Positions 54,707 to 62,964 of a stretch of DNA of 64,000 nt are shown in pieces. Under the pieces are notes generated by a model. That model made no database searches, was not told where the DNA came from, and was given only the letters and a program-made list of their open reading frames with translations. Origin of the DNA: Rhodobacteraceae bacterium HLUCCA08 (GTDB taxonomy: Bacteria > Pseudomonadota > Alphaproteobacteria > Rhodobacterales > Rhodobacteraceae); contig LJSF01000001.1 in NCBI GenBank assembly GCA_001314655.1, positions 62,001-126,000 on the forward strand, given 5' to 3'. Both the position numbers and the translations under genes were made by a program. How positions within the stretch are numbered: position 1 is the first letter of the stretch; each line of letters begins with the position of its first letter.

Positions 54707-55632
54707 TGGCGGTGATCTATGACCGGGTCGCGCTGATCGGGCTGGGGCTGATCGCCTCGTCCATGGCCCATGCCATGCGCCGGGCCGGGGTGGCGGGCCA
54801 GATCGTCGGCACCGCGCGATCGGCCGAAACCCGGGCCGTGGCGGCCGAGCTGGGGTTCTGCGACCGGGTGGTCGAGACCGCGTCGGCGGCGGCCGAGGGC
54901 GCCGACCTGGTGGTGCTCTGCGTGCCGGTCGGGGCCATGGGCGCGCTGGCCAGGGACATCGCCCCGGTGCTGAAACCCGGCGCGACCGTCACCGATGTGG
55001 GGTCGGTCAAGCGCGCGGTGATCGAGGCCGTGGCGCCGCATATCCCCGTGGGCGTGCATTTCGTTCCCGCCCATCCCATGGCCGGCACCGAACAAAGCGG
55101 CCCCCGCTCGGGCTTTGCCGAATTGTTCGACAATCGCTGGACGCTGATCGTGCCCGAGGCTGCGGAGGCAGCGGCGGTGGACCGGCTGGAGGCGCTCTGG
55201 CATGCGCTGGGCGCCCATACCGAACGGATGGAGGTCGAACATCACGACCTGGTCTGCGCCATCGTCAGCCACATCCCGCACCTGATCGCCTATACGATGG
55301 TCGGCGTCGCCGACGATTTTCGTCGGGTGTCGGAACAGGAGGTGGTGAAATTCTCGGCCGGGGGGTTTCGCGATTTTACCCGGATCGCCGCCAGCGATCC
55401 CAGCATGTGGCGCGACGTGTTCCTGACCAACAAGGAAGCGACGCTCGAAATCCTGGGCCGCTTCACCGAAGAGCTTTTCGTGCTGCAGCGGGCGATCCGG
55501 CAGGGCGACGGCGATCACCTGTTCGACTATTTCACCCATACCCGCGCGATCCGGCGTGGCATCATCGAGGCCGGCCAGGATACCGACGCGCCCGATTTCG
55601 GCCGCAGCACCAAGCCCGGGTCGGGCCGGTGA
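54706..55632 (+). CDS. Prephenate/arogenate dehydrogenase
   Basis: 308 residues from ATG 54706, sharing a base with the hisC stop. NAD(P)-binding motif LIGLGLIASSMAHAMRRAG, then VTDVGSVKRAVIEAV and HFVPAHPMAGTEQSGP, which holds the catalytic-type His. TyrA-fold enzyme of tyrosine synthesis; prephenate versus arogenate use cannot be decided. The 4-bp overlap with the next gene (GTGA) extends the operon. Confidence 0.93.
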   Translation: MAVIYDRVALIGLGLIASSMAHAMRRAGVAGQIVGTARSAETRAVAAELGFCDRVVETASAAAEGADLVVLCVPVGAMGALARDIAPVLKPGATVTDVGSVKRAVIEAVAPHIPVGVHFVPAHPMAGTEQSGPRSGFAELFDNRWTLIVPEAAEAAAVDRLEALWHALGAHTERMEVEHHDLVCAIVSHIPHLIAYTMVGVADDFRRVSEQEVVKFSAGGFRDFTRIAASDPSMWRDVFLTNKEATLEILGRFTEELFVLQRAIRQGDGDHLFDYFTHTRAIRRGIIEAGQDTDAPDFGRSTKPGSGR

Positions 55633-56639
55633 GGGCGGCGCCGGTCGCGCTGGCGCTGCTGCTGGGCATCCTGGGCACCCTGTCTGTCACGCCCGCCATG
55701 GCCGAGGCACCCGCCCGGTCGCCGCGCCCCGAGGCGCGGGCGATGCCCGAGCCCGCGATCCGTCCGGTCGCGCGGCCCTTGCCGGTGCGCGCCGCGCCGC
55801 AGGAACTGCGCGCCGAGCGGCTGATGGCCGCCACCCGTTCGACCGACGCGATACCGGTCGAGGTCGGCCGGGCGCAATCGCTGCCGCTACTGGCGCCGCC
55901 GGTCGACCCCGACCCAAGGGCGGTCCTGCCGGGCATGACCACGCCCCGTCCGGTGGCGCGGCCCGTCGCCGCGCCGGTCGACCGGGTCGGCCCCGAGGCA
56001 GGGGCCGAGGCGCGGATGCCGCAGATCAGCCCCTTCGCGGTGCCCTTGTCGCTGCATCCGCAAGACCGGCCCGCGACGATCGAGGCGACCGCGCGTCGGA
56101 TCGACGAAGAGCGCGCCCGCGGCGCGATCTGCGATGACCTGGACATCCAGGGCGACCGGATCGGGGCCCATCCCGGCCCGGGGTCCTGTGGGGTCGACGC
56201 GGCGGTGCGGGTCCGCGCGGTGGCCGGTGTCCGGCTGTCGACGCCGGCGGTGATGGATTGCGCCACGGCGCGGGCGCTCAAGACCTGGGTCGAGCACGGC
56301 CTGCGCCCGGCGGTCGGCACTGCGGGCGGCGGCGCCGAGGCGATCCGCGTCATGGGGCATTATTCCTGCCGGCCGCGCAACAACCAGCCCGGCGCGCGGC
56401 TGTCGGAACATGCCTTCGGCCGGGCCATCGATGTCGGCGGCATCCGCCTGCGCGACGGGACCGAGATCAGCGTGCTGCGCGACTGGAACGGCAGCGCCCA
56501 CGGCGCGCGTCTGCGGCAGATGTGGCAGGCGGCCTGCGGGCCCTTCGGCACCGTGCTGGGGCCGAATGCCAATGCCGCCCATCGCGACCATTTCCATTTC
56601 GACACGGCCCGGTATCGGTCGGGGTCGTATTGCCGCTAG
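55629..56639 (+). CDS. Extensin-like C-terminal-domain protein
   Basis: 336 residues from GTG 55629. Signal peptide ALALLLGILGTLSVTPAMA; a long Pro/Ala/Arg-rich linker (to about residue 120) leads to the extensin-like C domain: CDDLDIQGDRIG, GSCGVDAAVRVRAV, NNQPGARLSEHAFGRAID and HRDHFHFDTARY. Similar domains resemble M15/VanY-type cores with His/Asp (SEHAFGRAIDV and HFHFD), so a peptidoglycan-related role is plausible. Stop shares CTAG with the convergent DUF2125 gene. Confidence 0.85.
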   Translation: MRAAPVALALLLGILGTLSVTPAMAEAPARSPRPEARAMPEPAIRPVARPLPVRAAPQELRAERLMAATRSTDAIPVEVGRAQSLPLLAPPVDPDPRAVLPGMTTPRPVARPVAAPVDRVGPEAGAEARMPQISPFAVPLSLHPQDRPATIEATARRIDEERARGAICDDLDIQGDRIGAHPGPGSCGVDAAVRVRAVAGVRLSTPAVMDCATARALKTWVEHGLRPAVGTAGGGAEAIRVMGHYSCRPRNNQPGARLSEHAFGRAIDVGGIRLRDGTEISVLRDWNGSAHGARLRQMWQAACGPFGTVLGPNANAAHRDHFHFDTARYRSGSYCR

Positions 56640-57631
56640 CGCAGCATCGGCGCGGCGCCGATGGGATACTCGCCCAGGGACAGGACGCCGTCGGACAGGC
56701 GCAATGTCACGGTCAGGGTCGTCGGATCGTCGGGGCTTTCGTCCAGGTTCCGGGCCATGGCCGAATAGGTCAGCACCGCGCCTTCGTTCAGCGCCCCGGC
56801 GGCACGGGCCAGGCCCAGCGCCTGTTCCCAGTTCGCCGCACTCAGCGCGATTTCGCCGCTGGCGCGGCCCTGGTCATCGGGCGCGATCTCTCCGCTGGCG
56901 CGGATCGCGATGTCGCCCCAGGTGAAGGCGATGTCGCGCAGCGTCGCCGCCTCGATCGCCGGCAGGCCCTGCGCCATGCCGTGCCGGTCGAGCGGCGCGG
57001 CAAAACGCGCGGCGCCGTCGATCCGAAGCTCGCGGATCAGCGGCGGCAGGGCGCCCTCCGGGTCAAGGCCCAGGCGGATGAACTCCGGCAGGACCACGCC
57101 CGTCGCCTCGGCATAGATGTCGTAGTCGTTCGCCTCTCCCCCGGCATCGCGCGCCGCCAGCAGCAGTCGGGCCATCGCCAGTTCCGCCCCCTCGGAGGTG
57201 CGCAGACGGGGGGTCTGGATGTCGAAGGTCGCCTCGGCGAAACTGAGCGCGGCATTGGGCCGGACCCGGGCCGAGGCGCGCATGTCGCTGCTGACCAGGG
57301 TCAGTTCGGTCGTGCCGACCATGATCCGCTGTTCCTCGGGAAACAGCACGATCACCTCGTTGGGTCGATAGGACAGGGCAAAGACCTGCAGCCAGGGCGC
57401 GGCCCAGGCCCAGCCGGCGGCGGGATCGGCCAGGGCCGGGTCGCGCAATGTGGTGTCGAAACGCGACGGAAAGCCGACCACCGACAGGTCGGAATAGGTC
57501 AGGTCCAGCGGGCCGGCATCGACCTGTTGCAGCGCCGCTTCGGCGCGGGCCGCGATCTGCGACCGGCCGACGAACCAGTATCCCGCGTAAAGCGCCGCCA
57601 GAACGGCGACCAGCCAGACCAGTTTGCGCAT
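56636..57631 (-). CDS. DUF2125-family protein
   Basis: 331 residues from ATG 57631. An N-terminal membrane anchor (KLVWLVAVLAALYAGYWF) is followed by the DUF2125 body: GFPSRFDTTLRDPAL, FEEPLGEV-like AALSFAEATFDIQTP and repeated beta strands. Proteins of this family are periplasmic or inner-membrane-anchored in alphaproteobacteria, function unknown. Convergent with the extensin-like gene. Confidence 0.85.
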   Translation of the reverse strand: MRKLVWLVAVLAALYAGYWFVGRSQIAARAEAALQQVDAGPLDLTYSDLSVVGFPSRFDTTLRDPALADPAAGWAWAAPWLQVFALSYRPNEVIVLFPEEQRIMVGTTELTLVSSDMRASARVRPNAALSFAEATFDIQTPRLRTSEGAELAMARLLLAARDAGGEANDYDIYAEATGVVLPEFIRLGLDPEGALPPLIRELRIDGAARFAAPLDRHGMAQGLPAIEAATLRDIAFTWGDIAIRASGEIAPDDQGRASGEIALSAANWEQALGLARAAGALNEGAVLTYSAMARNLDESPDDPTTLTVTLRLSDGVLSLGEYPIGAAPMLR

Positions 57632-57695
57632 CACCCGCGCCCCCTTTGCTTCGCTTCGCGCGCAGATGTATCAGGAGGCCGGAGGGAAGCGCCAG

Positions 57696-58229
57696 ATGAA
57701 CGACATGTGGGTCTTCGGCTATGGATCACTTCTTTGGCATCCGGGGTTCGATCCGGCCGAAGTGGTGACCGCGCGGCTGGACGATTACCACCGGTCGTTC
57801 TGCATGTTGTCGATCCATCACCGCGGCACCGAAGAGCGGCCCGGCCTGGTGCTGGCGCTGGACGCGATGCCCGGCGCGCGCTGCACCGGCGCCGCGCTGC
57901 GGGTCGCGCCGGGGCAGGAAGACGACGTGCTGGCCTATCTGCGTGACCGGGAGCTTGTCTCGGCCGCTTACCTGGAGGCGCATGTGCCGCTGGCCCTGCA
58001 GGACGGACGCGCGGTGCGGGCGCTGGCCTATGTGATCGATCCCGATCACCGGCAATATTGCCGTTTCGACCTGGAAACCCAGGCCCGGATGATCGCAATG
58101 GCCCATGGCGGGCGGGGGCCCAACACCGATTACCTGTTCAACACCGTGGCGCATCTGCAGGCGATGGGGATCGCGGATGCCGAACTGGACTGGCTGACCG
58201 AACGGGTTCGGGCGCTGGCCGCGACATGA
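57696..58229 (+). CDS. Gamma-glutamylcyclotransferase, ChaC-like
   Basis: 177 residues from ATG 57696 (GGAGGGAAG upstream). The YGSLLW motif (MWVFGYGSLLWHPGF) near the N-terminus and the conserved catalytic-type Glu region (RDRELVSAAYLEAHVPLALQ) fit the ChaC family, which degrades glutathione to 5-oxoproline and Cys-Gly. Bacterial specificity is not established here. Confidence 0.9.
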   Translation: MNDMWVFGYGSLLWHPGFDPAEVVTARLDDYHRSFCMLSIHHRGTEERPGLVLALDAMPGARCTGAALRVAPGQEDDVLAYLRDRELVSAAYLEAHVPLALQDGRAVRALAYVIDPDHRQYCRFDLETQARMIAMAHGGRGPNTDYLFNTVAHLQAMGIADAELDWLTERVRALAAT

Positions 58230-58290
58230 CCCCATTTTCATTTGGCCAAACCGGGCGCGCGGCCCTATGCTGCGCTCAACGATACCAAGG

Positions 58291-59517
58291 ATGACGGACA
58301 ACCGGGACGTCATGGACTTCAGCGCCGCCGAGCAGGCCAGCAAAACCCGCGCGTATTTCTCGCAGCCCGTCCGCCAGGTCACCTCGATGCTGATCGTGCT
58401 GGGGCTGGTCGGGGCCGGCGTCTGGCTGGCCTTTCCGCGGGTGGCGCCGGTCTTTGTCGCCAACCCCTATCTGAACGGCTTCATCTTCGCCGTGTTCCTG
58501 ATCGGCGTGATCTCGTGCTTCATGCAGGTCGCGCAGCTGATCCGTTCGGTCCGCTGGATCGAAGGCTTTGCCGGCGAACGGATCGGGCACGAACTGGTCA
58601 CGCCGCCGGGCCTGCTGACGCCGCTGGCGACGCTGTTGCGGGGCCGGGGCGCGCGGCGGCACCTGTCGCCGTCCTCGTCACGCTCGATCCTCGATTCCGT
58701 GGCGCAGCGGATCGACGAAGACCGCGAAATCACCCGCTACATCGTCAACACGCTGATTTTCCTGGGGCTTCTGGGCACGTTCTATGGCCTGGCCACCACC
58801 GTGCCGGCCCTGGTCGAGACGATCCGCTCGCTCACCCCGCAAGAGGGCGAGACCGGCCAGGACGTGTTCGCCCGCCTGCAGACGGGGCTCGAAGGCCAGC
58901 TGGGCGGGATGGGCGTGGCCTTTGCCTCGTCCCTGCTGGGGCTGGCCGGATCGCTGGTCGTGGGCCTGCTGGAATTGTTCGCGGGACATGGCCAGAACCG
59001 GTTCTACCGCGAGCTCGAGGAATGGCTGTCGACCATCACCCGGGTCGGCATGGCCGATGGCGAAGGCGGCGGCGAACATGGCGCGATCGCCGCGGTGATC
59101 GACCAGCTGGCCGAACAGATGGAGGGGTTGCAGGGCATCGTCATCCAGTCCGAGCAAAGCCGCGGCGCGGTCGATGCAAGGCTGGCCGCCCTGGCTGGCG
59201 CGGTCGAACACCTGGCCGCGCGGATGGACCGCGACGAGACGGCCGGCCAGCTGGCCCGGGTCGCCGAGGCGCAGGAGGCTCTGGTCCGGACCTTTGCCGA
59301 AAGCGGGATCGAGGGGCTGGACGCGGAAAGCCGGATGCGCCTGCGCTCGATCGATGTGGGGCTGATGCGGATCCTCGAGGAAATGGCCGCCGGCCGCCAG
59401 GAGGCCTTGCAGGAATTGCGCGCCGACATGGCGTCGCTGTCGCGCGCCTTGCGCCAGGGCCAGAACCGGGCCCGCAGGGCGCCGGGCGGCGAGGATCGCG
59501 ACGGGGGCGGAGGCTAG
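58291..59517 (+). CDS. MotA/TolQ/ExbB-family proton-channel protein
   Basis: 408 residues from ATG 58291; alternatives at 58267 and 58312. Four predicted helices: about residues 31-50, 63-88, 149-178 and 217-240 (positions from the longer frame). TM3 has NTLIFLGLLGTFYGLATTVPAL, and TM4 has GGMGVAFASSLLGLAGSLV, the conserved elements of ExbB/TolQ/MotA channels. The C-terminal third is helical and charged (DQLAEQMEGLQ, REALQELRADMASLSRALRQ). It is 3 bp from a MotB-like gene. No flagellar or Tol genes adjoin, so this is likely a stand-alone stator-like unit. Confidence 0.85.
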   Translation: MTDNRDVMDFSAAEQASKTRAYFSQPVRQVTSMLIVLGLVGAGVWLAFPRVAPVFVANPYLNGFIFAVFLIGVISCFMQVAQLIRSVRWIEGFAGERIGHELVTPPGLLTPLATLLRGRGARRHLSPSSSRSILDSVAQRIDEDREITRYIVNTLIFLGLLGTFYGLATTVPALVETIRSLTPQEGETGQDVFARLQTGLEGQLGGMGVAFASSLLGLAGSLVVGLLELFAGHGQNRFYRELEEWLSTITRVGMADGEGGGEHGAIAAVIDQLAEQMEGLQGIVIQSEQSRGAVDARLAALAGAVEHLAARMDRDETAGQLARVAEAQEALVRTFAESGIEGLDAESRMRLRSIDVGLMRILEEMAAGRQEALQELRADMASLSRALRQGQNRARRAPGGEDRDGGGG

Positions 59518-59520
59518 GCC

Positions 59521-61929
59521 ATGGCCCTCAGCCGCCGCACGGGAACCCGGTTCCAGGCCTCGATCTGGCCGGGCTTCGTCGATGCCATGACCGGCCTTCT
59601 GCTGGTGCTGATGTTCGTGCTGACCATCTTCATGGTGCTGCAATACACCTTGCGCGAAACCATCACCGGGCAGGAAAGCCGCCTGAGCCAGCTGTCGGCC
59701 GAGATCGCGAGCCTGTCCGAAGCGCTGGGCCTGGAACAGGACCGGTCCGCCGCGCTGGGCCAGCAGGTCGGCGCCCTGTCCGAGGATCTGGCCGATGCCG
59801 AGGGGCGGCTGGGCGCCCAGGCCCGCCTGATCGCCGACCTGACCGCCGAACGCGACGCGACCCAGGCCGCCCTGAGCGAGGCCGAAACACGGATCACCGG
59901 GTTCGAGGCGCAGGTGGCCGGGCTTCTGGCCCAGCGTGCCGACAACGAGGCCGCGATCGCCGGGCTGGAGGCCGAGCAAGAGCGGCTGATCGGCGAACAG
60001 GAGGCGCTCACCCTCGCCCTGGCCGAGGCGCGGGACGAGATCGACGCCGCGTCCGAGGCCGCCCGGCTGGCCGCGGCCCGGCGCGAGGCGCTGCAGACCC
60101 TGGTCGCCAACCTCGAAGGCGCGGCCGCGGTCAGTGCCGACCGGATCGCGGCGCTGGAGACCGATATCGCCGCCGGGACCGACCGGATCTCGGATCTGGA
60201 GGCGCAACGCCTGGCCGATGCCGCCGCCGCCCAGGCCCTGCGCGAACGGCTGCAGGAGGCCGATACGGAACTGACCGCGATGACCCTGGCGCTGGAGGAA
60301 CAGCGGCGCGAGGCCGAGGAAACCCTGACCCTGCTGGCCGCGGCCGAGGCGGCGCGCGACGGGCTGGAAGAAGACCTGGCCCTGGCCCTTTTGGCCCGGC
60401 AAGAGGCCGATGCGGCGCTGGCGCAGGCCCGGGACGACCTGACCCGGGCCGACGCGGAGGCGCAGGCGCGTCAGGCGGAGCTTGCGCAGGCCGACAGCCG
60501 GGCCGAGGATCTGAGCGCGCAATTGCAAGCCGCCCTGGCGGCGCGCGACGACGGCGAAGCGGCCCTGGCCGAGGCGCGCGCCGCGCTGGCGGCACAAGAC
60601 GATGCCGCGGCGGCGTTGCAGGGCCGCCTTGATGCAGCGCTTGCGGCCCGGGACACGGCCGAAGTCGCCCGTGCCGACGGCGAAACGGCCCTGGCCGAGG
60701 CCCGTGCCGCGCTGGCCGATCAGCAGGCGGAACGCGACGCGTTGCAGCGCCGCCTTCTCGCGGCCGTGACCCTGCAGGAGGAGGCCGAGGCCGCCCGCGC
60801 CGCGGCCGAGGCACGCAGCGCCGAACTGGATGCCCGGTTGTTGGCGGCGCTGGCCGATCGGGATGCCGTCCGTTCCGACCTGGAAGCGACCCGCACCGAT
60901 CTGGAGGCCGCCCGCGCCGCGCTGGACGAGGCACAGGCCGCCGGCGCCGACCTGGACGAACTGCGCCAGCGGATGGCCGCGGCCTTGCTGGCCCGGGACG
61001 AGGTGGCGCTGGAGCGTGACGCATTGCGCGACCGGCTGACCGCGGCGCTTCTGGCGCGCGACGCGGCCGCGGGGCAGGTCGACACGCTGGAAACCGAACT
61101 GGCCGATGCGGTCGCCGCCCTGGCCGATGTGCAGGCCAGCCTGGGCGGGCAGATGGATGCGGTCGACCGGCAGGCCGCGCTGCTGGACCAGGCCAATGCC
61201 GCCCTGGCCGCCGAAGAGGCAGAGAGCGCCGAGGCCCGGCGCGAAGTGGCGCTGCTCAATGAACAGGTGGCGCAGTTGCGGGCCGATGTCGCCCGGCTGC
61301 AGGGGCTCCTGGACCTGGCCGAGGCAGAGGACGTGGCGGCCAATGTGCGGATCGAGACCCTGACCGAGGATCTGAATGTCGCCATGGCGCGTACCCTGAT
61401 CGCCGAACGCCGCACCCGCGAACTGGAAGCGGCCGAACTGGCCCGGCTGGAGGCCGAGACCGAGCGGCTGGAACGCTATCGGTCGGATTTCCTGGGCCAG
61501 TTGCGCGACGTTCTGGAAGGGGTCGAGGGCGTGCGCATCGTGGGCGACCGCTTCGTCTTCAGTTCGGAGGTGCTGTTCGCGCCGGGCAGTGCGACCCTGT
61601 CGGCCCAGGGCCGGGCCGAGATCGCCAAGGTCGCCGGGATCATCCAGGGCGTCGCCGACGACATCCCGTCGCAGATCGACTGGATCCTGCGGATCGACGG
61701 CCATACCGACGACCTGCCGCTGTCCGGCTTCGGCCAATTCGCCAACAACTGGGAACTGAGCCAGGCGCGGGCGCTGTCGGTCGTGCTGTTCATGACCGAA
61801 GACCTGGGCATCCCGCCCGAACGGTTGTCGGCCAACGGGTTCGGCGAATTCCAGCCGGTGGCCACGGGCGATACCGAGGCCGCCCGGGCGCAGAACCGGC
61901 GGATCGAGCTGAAGCTGACCGAGCGCTGA
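59521..61929 (+). CDS. MotB/TolR-like stator protein with very long Ala-rich coiled coil and OmpA domain
   Basis: 802 residues. One N-terminal membrane helix contains WPGFVDAMTGLLLVLMFVL; Asp21 sits where MotB/TolR carry the proton-binding Asp. Residues about 45-650 are Ala/Leu/Glu/Arg-rich with heptad-like spacing and no Pro breaks; an L-x-A-A-L-x-A-R-D-type motif recurs at least six times between about residues 286 and 515. The C-terminal OmpA-like domain (GHTDDLPLSGF, NWELSQARALSVV, RAQNRRIELKL) has the residues that bind peptidoglycan. It pairs with the preceding ExbB-like gene. Such proteins are usually shorter; function unknown. Confidence 0.85.
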   Translation: MALSRRTGTRFQASIWPGFVDAMTGLLLVLMFVLTIFMVLQYTLRETITGQESRLSQLSAEIASLSEALGLEQDRSAALGQQVGALSEDLADAEGRLGAQARLIADLTAERDATQAALSEAETRITGFEAQVAGLLAQRADNEAAIAGLEAEQERLIGEQEALTLALAEARDEIDAASEAARLAAARREALQTLVANLEGAAAVSADRIAALETDIAAGTDRISDLEAQRLADAAAAQALRERLQEADTELTAMTLALEEQRREAEETLTLLAAAEAARDGLEEDLALALLARQEADAALAQARDDLTRADAEAQARQAELAQADSRAEDLSAQLQAALAARDDGEAALAEARAALAAQDDAAAALQGRLDAALAARDTAEVARADGETALAEARAALADQQAERDALQRRLLAAVTLQEEAEAARAAAEARSAELDARLLAALADRDAVRSDLEATRTDLEAARAALDEAQAAGADLDELRQRMAAALLARDEVALERDALRDRLTAALLARDAAAGQVDTLETELADAVAALADVQASLGGQMDAVDRQAALLDQANAALAAEEAESAEARREVALLNEQVAQLRADVARLQGLLDLAEAEDVAANVRIETLTEDLNVAMARTLIAERRTRELEAAELARLEAETERLERYRSDFLGQLRDVLEGVEGVRIVGDRFVFSSEVLFAPGSATLSAQGRAEIAKVAGIIQGVADDIPSQIDWILRIDGHTDDLPLSGFGQFANNWELSQARALSVVLFMTEDLGIPPERLSANGFGEFQPVATGDTEAARAQNRRIELKLTER

Positions 61930-61942
61930 GCCGGGCGCGCCG

Positions 61943-62914
61943 TCAATCCCGCCGGGTCGAGATCGCAACCGCGCCGCTGTCCTGGTCGATCAAGGCGCCA
62001 TCACGCAGGATCGCGACGGTCCCGACATAGGAGCCCTCGGGCCAGCCGCCCGGCGGCGCGCGGCGGCCGGCGGCGCGGAAATACTCGGCCTGCGCCCGGT
62101 CGAGCGTTTCGCGGTGCGCGTGCACCGGGGCGCCGTCCGGGCCGGTGATGGTCAGCACCACGACGTCACCGGGGCGGCTGCCATAGGCATGGGCGAAGAG
62201 GACCAGCGGCGCGTCGCTGTGCAGCTCCTCGCGTGCCGCGCGGCCGGCCTTGATCGTGTCATAGTCCGGCACGCCCGCGGCAAAGCCCCAGGACAGCAGC
62301 GCGCCGGGCGCAAGGGCAGGCGGATCGGACCAGAGCGTGTCCGTCGACACCGCGCCGCAGGTGATCGCGCCGTCCGGGTCGAACGGGTCCACCACCGCGC
62401 CGTCCCGGCGCACCGACAGGTGCAGATGCGGAAACTCGGTCCGGCCGGACAGGCCGATGTCGCCCAGGGGCTGGCCCAGACGCACCCGGTCGCCCGGCGC
62501 CACGAGGACCGAGCCGCGCGCCAGGTGGCAATACTGGGTTTCCCAGCCGTCGCCATGGTCGATCAGCACGCCGTTGCCGCAATCGCGGCCTGTTACGTCC
62601 GGCGCCCCCGGGCCGCCCTGGACGATATCCGGCATCCCGTCCCGGACCGCCCGCACGGTGCCGGGGGCCGCGGCCAGCACCGCGACGCCGGCGGCCAGGT
62701 CGGCGCGGGTGGGCAGGGAGATGTCGGTGCCCTTGTGCCCGTCATAGGTCAGCTGGCCACAGGCGAAGTCCGAGGCGCCGGGCCCCGGATCATGGTCGAC
62801 GAATTGCCGGATGTGGCAGGTATCGCCCGGCACGCAATCGACCGGAAATCCCAGGGTGATATCGCGGGCGGCGGCGTGCAGGGGCAGCAGCAGCAGGATC
62901 GGCAGGAGGCGCAT
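61943..62914 (-). CDS. Secreted M23 (LytM) family metallopeptidase
   Basis: 323 residues from ATG 62914. Signal peptide LLPILLLLPLHAAA. The LytM core has GHKGTDISLP (zinc His and Asp) and HLHLSVRRDG (catalytic/zinc His), with DCGNGVLIDHGDGWETQYCH between. Envelope peptidase likely to cut peptidoglycan cross-links, or a regulator if inactive. Convergent with the stator-like pair (13 bp) and downstream of clpA across a terminator. Confidence 0.88.
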   Translation of the reverse strand: MRLLPILLLLPLHAAARDITLGFPVDCVPGDTCHIRQFVDHDPGPGASDFACGQLTYDGHKGTDISLPTRADLAAGVAVLAAAPGTVRAVRDGMPDIVQGGPGAPDVTGRDCGNGVLIDHGDGWETQYCHLARGSVLVAPGDRVRLGQPLGDIGLSGRTEFPHLHLSVRRDGAVVDPFDPDGAITCGAVSTDTLWSDPPALAPGALLSWGFAAGVPDYDTIKAGRAAREELHSDAPLVLFAHAYGSRPGDVVVLTITGPDGAPVHAHRETLDRAQAEYFRAAGRRAPPGGWPEGSYVGTVAILRDGALIDQDSGAVAISTRRD

Positions 62915-62930
62915 CGGGGGCGTCCAGGCG

Positions 62931-62958
62931 AAAAGGCCGGACCCTTTCGGATCCGGCC
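62931..62958 (-). terminator. Rho-independent terminator after clpA
   Basis: On the minus strand, GGCCGGATCC, a GAAA tetraloop and GGGTCCGGCC (one wobble pair) are followed by TTTTCGCC. It begins 6 bp beyond the clpA stop and ends before the M23 gene start at 62914. Confidence 0.85.
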
Positions 62959-62964
62959 CCCTTG

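Noticed and set aside
58291-61929. Zorya-type defence system (ZorA/ZorB)
   Set aside because: ZorC, ZorD or ZorE are absent; flanking genes are housekeeping, and the long coil is in the B, not the A, protein.
58678-61968. A 1096-codon open frame on the minus strand opposite the coiled-coil gene
   Set aside because: It is a GC-skew shadow of the Ala-rich plus-strand gene: Gly/Gln/Arg-rich, no recognisable domain, and it covers two well-supported genes.
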